In this document: one piece after another, positions 1 to 5,135 of the stretch | Layout of the letters: each line of letters starts with the position of its first letter | How positions within the stretch are numbered: the stretch's first letter is position 1 | DNA from: Pseudomonadota bacterium | GTDB taxonomy: Bacteria > Desulfobacterota > Desulfovibrionia > Desulfovibrionales > Desulfovibrionaceae | Direction: 5' to 3' | Assembly (NCBI GenBank): GCA_023399375.1 | Contig: JAEWPX010000083.1 | Span: forward strand, 1-7,253 | DNA: 7,253 bases | The notes under the pieces: model-generated | Database searches by the model: none | What the model saw: only the letters and a program-made list of their open reading frames with translations | Told to the model about the DNA's origin: nothing | Made by a program: the position numbers and the translations under genes

Positions 1-1108
1 GCCGGGCGAGCCAGTCGGGTTCGGGGAAGGCGTCGTCGTCGAGGAAGGCGACGTTGCGGCAGGCGGCGACTTCGGGCAGGGCGAGCAGCCAGTTGCGCGC
101 GCCGGGCGCGCCGATGTTGACGGGAAGCGCGACGTGCAGGAAACGGCCCGCGGGGAAAAGCGGGGCCACGTCGCGCAGGACGTCGGCGGTATGGTCGGTG
201 GAGCCGTTGTCGAGAACCGCCACGAGCGCGTCGCCGAGTTCGGTCGCGGCCAGATGGACGAGGCATTCCCGGAACAGTTCGGCCTTGTTCATGGAATAGA
301 GGCATACGGCCGCTTCGCCGGCTTTCGGGGCGGGCGGCGCGGTCCGTGGGCGCGACAGTGCGTGGACGCGAAGCGTGAGGTTGCCGTGCTGGGGCAGCGC
401 GCGCCACGCGCCGAGGCAGGCGGCGAGCGCTTCGTCCGTGCGGCCCAGTCGTTCCAGGCAGTGCGAGGCGGCGATGGCGGCGAAAAGGCCCCAGGCGTCC
501 GGGTCGAGTGCGGCGAGCTTTTCGAGGGCGATTTCCGGCGGCAGGCGCAGCACGGCCAGTTCGGCGGCGAGGCGGGCGAAAAGGGGCGGTGGCAGGCTTG
601 CCGCGAAGCCGTCGAGGAGGGTTGCGGCATGGTCCGCGTCCGGCAGACGGCACAGGCTGCCGAAGGCCGGGGCGAGCCGGCCCAGGGCATGGGTCTTGTC
701 CTTGGCGGCCACTTCCAGGTAGCGCGCGACAAGGTTGGCGTCGCCGCTGGCGCGGATCTGTTCGAAGGGAATGTCCGTCGGCGCGTGGTGCATGGCCGTT
801 GCGACAAGATGCACCGTGGCCGCGGCCCGGGGCGGCAGGAAGGGGTGGTCGCGTTGCATTTCTTCGAGCTGGGCGAGGCTTGCCGCGTCGAAGGGATTTT
901 CCGCGAACGCCAGGGCGAGCAGTCCCTGCGCGGCGGCCAGGCAGTCGGTATTGTCCTGTCCGAGGAGGATGCGGCACAGGGACTGGCGCAATTCCTTCTG
1001 CTCGCTCGTCAGGGCCCAGAGGGGCAGGGCGTCCAGGATGGCGGGCAAAAATGCCGGCGAGGGAGCGGGCAGGGCGGGCAGGGGCATGAAACCGGTCGCG
1101 GACGGCAT
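1..1108 (-). CDS. Family 2 glycosyltransferase with long helical N-terminal region (3' end cut by window)
   Basis: Reading leftwards from ATG at 1108 gives 369 uninterrupted codons to the window edge, so the C-terminus is missing. Residues 1 to about 265 are rich in Ala and Leu and look all-helical, possibly TPR-like; I recognise no named domain there. A GT-A fold of family GT2 starts near residue 267 (VCLYSMNKAELFRECL). The nucleotide-sugar motif DNGSTD is at 300-305, followed by NIGAPGARN and the metal-binding acidic motif FLDDDAFPEPDW, with DDD at 357-359. GT2 enzymes transfer a sugar from a nucleotide-sugar, typically in the cytoplasm for cell-surface glycan assembly; donor and acceptor cannot be read here. 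The start at 1108 is preferred over ATG 1087 because AAAAGGA lies 5 bases upstream. The gene is divergent from the YrdC-family gene. The GT2 assignment is firm; the role is not. Confidence 0.88.
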   Translation of the reverse strand, partial: MPSATGFMPLPALPAPSPAFLPAILDALPLWALTSEQKELRQSLCRILLGQDNTDCLAAAQGLLALAFAENPFDAASLAQLEEMQRDHPFLPPRAAATVHLVATAMHHAPTDIPFEQIRASGDANLVARYLEVAAKDKTHALGRLAPAFGSLCRLPDADHAATLLDGFAASLPPPLFARLAAELAVLRLPPEIALEKLAALDPDAWGLFAAIAASHCLERLGRTDEALAACLGAWRALPQHGNLTLRVHALSRPRTAPPAPKAGEAAVCLYSMNKAELFRECLVHLAATELGDALVAVLDNGSTDHTADVLRDVAPLFPAGRFLHVALPVNIGAPGARNWLLALPEVAACRNVAFLDDDAFPEPDWLAR

Positions 1109-1113
1109 GGCGG

Positions 1114-1117
1114 TCCT
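1114..1117 (-). promoter_or_regulatory. Ribosome binding site of the GT2 gene
   Basis: AGGA, within AAAAGGA on the minus strand, ends 5 bases before ATG 1108. The alternative in-frame ATG at 1087 has no comparable site, so this motif decides the start. Confidence 0.6.
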
Positions 1118-1148
1118 TTTCCCTTGGTTGCGATGGTGGTAGGCTGCC

Positions 1149-1163
1149 TTCCGCACTACGGAA
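1149..1163. promoter_or_regulatory. Small dyad (TTCCG-N5-CGGAA) in the divergent intergenic region
   Basis: TTCCG at 1149-1153 and CGGAA at 1159-1163 form perfect 5-bp arms around a 5-base spacer. It lies between the divergent GT2 and YrdC-family starts. It could be an operator, but arms this short arise by chance in GC-rich DNA. No clear -35/-10 pair was found in the whole 1109-1268 spacer. Confidence 0.2.
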
Positions 1164-1206
1164 ACCCCGGCCAAAAGTCCATCGGCCGCTCTTCGTGGTT
1201 GGATTT

Positions 1207-1218
1207 TCCCATATGGGA
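1207..1218. promoter_or_regulatory. 12-bp perfect palindrome upstream of the YrdC-family gene
   Basis: TCCCATATGGGA reads the same on both strands. It sits 50 bases before the YrdC-family ATG and directly before the hairpin at 1222-1246. A palindrome in a divergent promoter region could bind a dimeric regulator. No regulator family is recognisable from it. Confidence 0.3.
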
Positions 1219-1221
1219 GGT

Positions 1222-1246
1222 CCGGGAGGGACGCTGTCCTTCCCGG
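1222..1246 (+). promoter_or_regulatory. Strong stem-loop in the leader of the YrdC-family gene
   Basis: Left arm 1222-1232 (CCGGGAGGGAC) pairs with right arm 1236-1246 (GTCCTTCCCGG) around a GCT triloop. This gives 11 pairs, one of them G-U (1228 with 1240). It ends 5 bases before the GGAGG at 1252-1256 that probably serves as ribosome binding site. Both neighbouring genes point away from this spacer, so a terminator for either is not expected. A leader control element or a dispersed palindromic repeat are both possible. The structure is seen directly; its function is inference. Confidence 0.45.
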
Positions 1247-1268
1247 CCGCCGGAGGCGTTTCTCACCC

Positions 1269-1907
1269 ATGCTCCACATCGATCTCCCCACGGCGGCCCG
1301 GGCGCTTCGCGCCGGAGGCTGCGTGGTCTACCCGACCGAGACGTTTTTCGCCCTGGGCGCGCTGGCGACCGAGGCTGCGGCGCTTGCGCGCGTCGTGGCC
1401 ATCAAGGCCCGGCCGGCGACCAAGCCCTTGCCGCTGCTTGTGGGAGAGATGGGACAGCTCGCTGGCGTGTTGCGCGAGGGGTTTCTGGACGGCCCGCTGG
1501 GCGCGGATTTCCGCGCGCTGGCCGCGCGCTTCTGGCCCGGACCGCTTTCGCTGGTCGTGCCGTGCCGGGAGGAATTGCCCGCTTTGGTCAAGGACGGGCG
1601 GGGGTATGTTTCGGTCCGCTTTACGCCGCATCCGACGGCGGCGGCCTTGTGTCGTCTGGCGGGCGGGGCGCTGGTCGCCACGAGCGCCAACGTGAGCGGA
1701 TTCCCGCCGGCGGCGACGCTGCAAGCGCTCGATGCGGCGGTGGTTGCGGCCTCGGCCGGCGTTGTCGCCGCAGGGCCGGCCCCCGGCGGCGGGGAGGCGT
1801 CCACCGTGGCGGGGCTTGCCGGCGGCCGGCGGCTTTCGATCTTTCGCGAGGGCGCAACCCCGGTCGCCGCGTTACGGGCGGCCGGATACGAGCCCTGCGC
1901 GCCGTAG
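1269..1907 (+). CDS. YrdC/Sua5-family protein, probable L-threonylcarbamoyladenylate synthase
   Basis: This 212-residue cytoplasmic protein has the YrdC fold, which makes threonylcarbamoyl-AMP from threonine, bicarbonate and ATP for the t6A37 modification of ANN-decoding tRNAs. Motifs seen: YPTET at 21-25 followed by ALG (usual family form GLG), KAR with K46 and R48, PGPLSLVVP at 90-98, VSVR near 114-117, SANVSG at 139-144, and ASTV at 177-180. The length fits the short TsaC/YrdC form; the extra C-terminal domain of long Sua5 proteins is absent. TsaC and its relative YciO cannot be separated reliably by eye, so no symbol is given. The ATG at 1269 has GGAGG at 1252-1256, a rather long 12-base spacing, and no better in-frame start exists upstream. 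Its last 36 bases overlap the opposing family 9 glycosyltransferase gene. Confidence 0.9.
   Translation: MLHIDLPTAARALRAGGCVVYPTETFFALGALATEAAALARVVAIKARPATKPLPLLVGEMGQLAGVLREGFLDGPLGADFRALAARFWPGPLSLVVPCREELPALVKDGRGYVSVRFTPHPTAAALCRLAGGALVATSANVSGFPPAATLQALDAAVVAASAGVVAAGPAPGGGEASTVAGLAGGRRLSIFREGATPVAALRAAGYEPCAP
1872..1907. other. Tail-to-tail overlap of two convergent genes
   Basis: The YrdC-family stop (TAG, 1905-1907) lies inside the family 9 glycosyltransferase gene, whose TAA is at 1874-1872. The last 12 codons of each gene therefore overlap on opposite strands, leaving no room for a conventional terminator between them. Confidence 0.8.
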
Positions 1908-2801
1908 ACGATCAAGCACGTCCCCGGGCGCGATGCAGGCCATGCAGGGCAGGGGCCTTGCGCAGCCCGGGGCGAATTCCCCGGAAGTCACCGCCGTGCA
2001 GGGCGCGCAGGGCAGCCCGGCGCTCATGATCTCCAGGCCGGCCGGCCCCCACTGGCGCGGCGAGGTCGGGCCGAAAAGCGCCACGCCCGGCACGCCGTGC
2101 AGGCCGGCTAGGTGCATGGGGCCGCAGTCCGGCCCGATCGCGAAACGGCAGCCGCGCAGGGCCTGGGACAACGCTTCGAGGTCCTCCGGTTCGAGAATTT
2201 CCCCTTCCTGCGGCACGATGCCCCGGTCCCGTTCGACCGGGCCGATGACGAAAACGGGGCGCACGCCATATTCCCGTAACCGCCGCGCCAGATGTTGCCA
2301 AAGGGCCAGCGGCCAAGCCTTGTCCATGTGCCCGGCTCCGGGAAAAAGGAGCGCAGTGTCGTCCGTCGGTCCATGCCCTCCGAAATACCCCTGGAACGCC
2401 TCCCGGTAATCGTGCGCAAAGGGGATGCCCCAGCCGTCGAGGGCTTCGCGGTACAGGGCCAGGGGTGAAACGTCGCGCCCCGGTACGACGCCGGAGACGA
2501 AGCGGAAGCCCTCCCAAGAGGGAAGCGCCGGCCGGGCTGCCAGCCCGGGACGGAAGACCAGCGCGCCTTCGAGTTCCCTGGGCCAGGTGTCGCCCGCGAA
2601 GCGCGCATCCAGGGCGCGACGGAGTTCCGGCGGACAGGGCGCGGCCAGGGGGGCGAGCCAGCGGCCATGGGACGGCGGCGCGGCCCGGAAGGCGGGGACT
2701 CCCGGGAAATGGCGCGAGAGGGAGAGAAAAAAAGGCCACGCCAGAATAAAATCTCCAAGAGCTCCGGCATGTTCCAAAACGATCTTGTCAGGGGGCTGCA
2801 T
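1872..2801 (-). CDS. Family 9 glycosyltransferase (heptosyltransferase-like)
   Basis: The 309-residue protein has the GT-B layout of family GT9, whose members (LPS heptosyltransferases and relatives) transfer sugars from nucleotide-sugars at the inner face of the cytoplasmic membrane. The N-terminal HAGALGDFILAWPF (residues 11-24) is the family's glycine-turn motif. LLFPGAGHMDKAWPLALW (151-168) begins the second lobe. AIGPDCGPMHLAGLHGVP (221-238) followed by ALFGPTSP (241-248) is the donor-binding signature. Cysteines at 265, 268, 280, 286 and 289 resemble the C-terminal Cys pattern of the family. The frame stays open to 2942. I chose ATG 2801 because codons further upstream are AT-rich (ATA, AAA, TTA) unlike the gene body, although ATG 2855 has a better AGGGA site. 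GTG 2816 is also possible. Substrate is unknown. Confidence 0.88.
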   Translation of the reverse strand: MQPPDKIVLEHAGALGDFILAWPFFLSLSRHFPGVPAFRAAPPSHGRWLAPLAAPCPPELRRALDARFAGDTWPRELEGALVFRPGLAARPALPSWEGFRFVSGVVPGRDVSPLALYREALDGWGIPFAHDYREAFQGYFGGHGPTDDTALLFPGAGHMDKAWPLALWQHLARRLREYGVRPVFVIGPVERDRGIVPQEGEILEPEDLEALSQALRGCRFAIGPDCGPMHLAGLHGVPGVALFGPTSPRQWGPAGLEIMSAGLPCAPCTAVTSGEFAPGCARPLPCMACIAPGDVLDRLRRAGLVSGRP

Positions 2802-2808
2802 TTCGCGT

Positions 2809-2850
2809 AGTCTCACGGATAAGAAAAGACGTATTTTTATAAACGCTTGA
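2809..2850. promoter_or_regulatory. AT-rich island, probable divergent promoter region
   Basis: Between the family 9 glycosyltransferase and Nudix starts the base composition turns sharply AT-rich for about 40 bases. It includes the palindromic TTTATAAA at 2836-2843, which supplies a -10-like TATAAA on either strand. I could not find a matching -35 at normal spacing, so no exact promoter is called. Sudden AT enrichment at the junction of two divergent genes in a GC-rich genome is typical of promoters. Confidence 0.4.
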
Positions 2851-2928
2851 GGCATCTTTCCCTGTGCGCCCGTCCGGCGGGCCGCAAGACGGGACGACGC
2901 CTTGGGCCCGTCCGGGAGCCGACGACAC

Positions 2929-3387
2929 ATGGCCCTTACCAAACCCTGCCCCCATTGCGGCCAGCCCGTGGTCTACTACCGTAATCCCGTGCCAACGGTG
3001 GACGCGCTCATCCATATCCCGGGGCGCGGCGTGGTCTTCGTCAAACGCCTCAACGAACCTTTCGGTTGGGCCTTGCCCGGAGGCTTCGTCGATTACGGCG
3101 AATCCGCCGAGAAGGCCGCCATCCGGGAAGCCAAGGAGGAGACCGGGCTCACCGTGGAACTGACCGGACTCTTGGGCGTATATTCCGATCCCGCCCGCGA
3201 TCCCCGGCAGCATACCATGAGCGTGGTCTACATCGCCCAGGCCCTCGACCCGGACGAACTGGCCGCAGGCGACGACGCCAAGGAAGTCGACGTCTTTCCC
3301 GTGGGACAGTGGCCCAGCCCCCTCTGCTTCGATCACGAACGTATTGTCAATGATTACGCAATATTACTGGGTAGATACAAAGCCTGA
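2929..3387 (+). CDS. Nudix hydrolase, probable ADP-ribose/ADP-sugar pyrophosphatase
   Basis: The 152-residue protein carries a complete Nudix box at residues 52-74: G52, E58, R66-E67 and E70-E71-T72-G73, with the glutamates that bind the catalytic metal. Upstream are CPHCG (7-11), half of a zinc-ribbon-like motif, and RNPVPTVDALI (18-28). Downstream is YSDPARDPRQH, a loop I associate with ADP-ribose pyrophosphatases, including archaeal ones. Such enzymes split ADP-ribose or other ADP-sugars into AMP and the sugar phosphate. ATG 2929 is chosen because GGGAG lies at 2914-2918 and the conserved N-terminus follows; the open frame also allows TTG 2902. It points the same way as glgA, 147 bases upstream of it. 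The last codons (ATA, TTA, AGA, AAA) are unusually AT-rich. Nudix family is certain; the substrate is inferred. Confidence 0.9.
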   Translation: MALTKPCPHCGQPVVYYRNPVPTVDALIHIPGRGVVFVKRLNEPFGWALPGGFVDYGESAEKAAIREAKEETGLTVELTGLLGVYSDPARDPRQHTMSVVYIAQALDPDELAAGDDAKEVDVFPVGQWPSPLCFDHERIVNDYAILLGRYKA

Positions 3388-3534
3388 TCCGTTCGCCGTT
3401 ATGGTTTGCTTAATGTTTCGGGCAGCGGAGGGCAAGCGGCGCATTGTTCGTGCATGCGCGGCAACACCGCGCGCCGTCACGGGAAACGGGCGGTTTCGGG
3501 CCCGCGAACGCAACCGGCCAGGCCGAGGAGCGCG
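3388..3534 (+). other. Nudix-glgA intergenic spacer, possible glgA promoter region
   Basis: The first 30 bases are moderately AT-rich (GTTATGGTTTGCTTAATGTT lies at 3399-3418) and the rest is GC-rich leader. AT enrichment already begins in the 3' end of the Nudix gene, where TTGTCA occurs at 3344-3349. No -10 partner at standard spacing was convincing, so a separate glgA promoter remains possible rather than shown. No strong terminator hairpin was seen, so read-through from the Nudix gene is also possible. Confidence 0.25.
3525..3530 (+). promoter_or_regulatory. Ribosome binding site of glgA
   Basis: GAGGAG ends 4 bases before ATG 3535. It fixes the start there and not at the upstream in-frame TTG/GTG-type codons back to 3406, whose product would carry a non-conserved 43-residue extension. 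Confidence 0.75.
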
Positions 3535-4992
3535 ATGAAGTTCCATCACAAGGTCCTCTTTGTCGCTTCGGAAATGTATCCTTTTTCCAAGACCGGCGGT
3601 CTTGGCGACGTCATGGGCGCACTGCCCAAGGAACTCAAACGCCAGGGCGTCAACGTCGCCCTGATCGCGCCCTACTACGGCCGGCTCAACACCGGCGACC
3701 ACCAGCTGCGGCTGATCTACTCCAAATGCCGCGTCGGCTATCCCTGGGCTCCCATCACGGCGGACATCTACACCGCCACCTGCGACGACGTGCCGGTGTA
3801 TTTCGTGCAGCGCGGCGAATACTTCGACCGCCGTTTCTATTACAATACCCACGACGGCGATTATTTCGACAACTGCGAGCGCTTCATCTTCTTCTGCCGC
3901 GCAACCATGGCCTGGGCCAGCCGCCTGGACGGCGCGCCGGCCATCGTCCACGCCCATGACTGGCAGGCGGCGCTGGTGCCGGCCTATCTGCGCTTTCTGC
4001 GCCCGGAAGCGCCGTTTTGGCGCAACACCAAGACCGTCATGACCATCCATAATCTGGCCTTCCAGGGCCGGTTCGCTTCTCGGCTGTTCTGGGATTCCGG
4101 CCTGCCGCGCGAGGCCTGGAACATGGACGGGGCCGAGTTCTGGGGCGACTTCAACCTGCTCAAGGCCGGCATCGCCTATTCCGATATCGTCACCACGGTC
4201 AGCCCCACCTACGCCCTTGAGATCCTTTATTCCCAGTTCGGCTGCGGCCTGGAAGGCATTCTGTCCAAGCGCTCGGCGCAGCTGCGCGGTATCTTAAACG
4301 GCGCGGACTACACCGTCTGGGATCCCATCAACGACCGCTACCTGCCGAGCGCCTACAGCGCCGACGACCTGTCCGGCAAGGACCTCTGCCGGCGCAACCT
4401 CGTGGCCGAGCTCGGCCTCGACCGCCGTTTCTTCAAACGGCCCATTCTCGGCTTCATCGGCCGCATCCGCGACCAGAAAGGCATCGATCTGCTCATCGAC
4501 ATCATGCCGAAGCTCATGGAACAGGACGTGGCCGTCGTCGTGCTCGGCGAAGGCAGCCTGGATTACGAGGCCGTGCTCCTCGACATGATGGAAAACTACC
4601 CCGGCCGTCTCGTGGTGCGCATCGGCTACACCGAGGACCTCGCCCACCGCATCCAGGCCGGTTCGGACATCTTCCTCATGCCTTCGCGCTACGAACCCTG
4701 CGGGCTCACGCAGATGTACGCCCTGCGTTTCGGCACGCCGCCCGTGGCCACGGCCGTGGGCGGGCTGCGCGACACCATCGTGCCCTGGCCCGATCCCGAG
4801 GCCACGGGATTCACGTTCCGCGAGCCGGATCCCGAGCTTTTCTTCCGGGCCATCCTCGACGCCCTGGAGATGTGGCAACAGCCGGAAGCCTGGCGCGACA
4901 TGGTCCGGCGCGCCATGCGCGCGGATTATTCCTGGGAAAAGGCGGCCAAGAACTACATCAGCCTCTACAGGGAGCTTGGCGCGGACATCTAG
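3535..4992 (+). CDS. glgA: Glycogen synthase (family GT5)
   Basis: GlgA extends alpha-1,4-glucan chains in the cytoplasm by transferring glucose from a nucleotide-glucose, ADP-glucose in most bacteria. The 485 residues match the usual length of about 480. The GT-B fold is complete. KTGGLGDV at 19-26 is the donor-binding loop that opens the enzyme, and HAHDWQAAL (139-147) and TIHNLAFQG (170-178) are the N-terminal lobe signatures. NGADYTVWDP (254-263), GRIRDQKG (309-316) with K315, and SRYEPCGLTQ (384-393) with E387 are the C-terminal catalytic elements, followed by GTPPVATAVGGLRDT (400-414). All key residues are present, so it should be active. It precedes glgB by 143 bases on the same strand, suggesting one operon. 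No glgC is in the window, so the source of ADP-glucose lies elsewhere. Use of UDP-glucose cannot be excluded by eye. Confidence 0.97.
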   Translation: MKFHHKVLFVASEMYPFSKTGGLGDVMGALPKELKRQGVNVALIAPYYGRLNTGDHQLRLIYSKCRVGYPWAPITADIYTATCDDVPVYFVQRGEYFDRRFYYNTHDGDYFDNCERFIFFCRATMAWASRLDGAPAIVHAHDWQAALVPAYLRFLRPEAPFWRNTKTVMTIHNLAFQGRFASRLFWDSGLPREAWNMDGAEFWGDFNLLKAGIAYSDIVTTVSPTYALEILYSQFGCGLEGILSKRSAQLRGILNGADYTVWDPINDRYLPSAYSADDLSGKDLCRRNLVAELGLDRRFFKRPILGFIGRIRDQKGIDLLIDIMPKLMEQDVAVVVLGEGSLDYEAVLLDMMENYPGRLVVRIGYTEDLAHRIQAGSDIFLMPSRYEPCGLTQMYALRFGTPPVATAVGGLRDTIVPWPDPEATGFTFREPDPELFFRAILDALEMWQQPEAWRDMVRRAMRADYSWEKAAKNYISLYRELGADI

Positions 4993-5123
4993 GCTCCCGG
5001 ACCGCCGCGCGCCGACCCGCATGGCCCGTGTTGGCGACTTGCGGCCGCTTGCGGCGCTCTTGTCGCACAACCGGCCCGGAATCGTCGCCGCCTTGCCTTA
5101 CGGCAGTGGTCGAGGCGACCGCA

Positions 5124-5130
5124 AAGGAGT
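5124..5130 (+). promoter_or_regulatory. Strong ribosome binding site of glgB
   Basis: AAGGAGT ends 5 bases before ATG 5136 and is close to the full consensus. The frame is open upstream to 4872, inside glgA, but this site and the GlgB homology place the true start at 5136. Confidence 0.8.
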
Positions 5131-5135
5131 CCGTC

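Noticed and set aside
134..2029. Open frame of 631 codons on the plus strand
   Set aside because: It is antisense to the GT2 gene in the same triplet phase and then crosses the YrdC-family gene in a different frame. It stays open because the GT2 gene lacks TTA, CTA and TCA codons. The product is low-complexity Gly/Arg-rich with no motif.
3482..3500. Possible hairpin before glgA (GAAAC and GTTTC arms)
   Set aside because: Only 5 bp with mismatching flanks; too weak to call a terminator or leader structure.
5034..5066. Short repeats and arms (CTTGCGGC repeated, GCGAC and GTCGC) between glgA and glgB
   Set aside because: Five- to eight-base matches are expected by chance in DNA this GC-rich, and no stable continuous stem forms.
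4294..5070. Minus-strand open frame of 258 codons across the end of glgA
   Set aside because: It is antisense to conserved glgA coding sequence, with no recognisable motif; a composition artefact.
4872..5135. In-frame upstream extension of glgB into glgA, suggesting a longer or fused protein
   Set aside because: The extension overlaps the conserved glgA end in another frame, has no homology to GlgB, and a strong ribosome binding site precedes ATG 5136.
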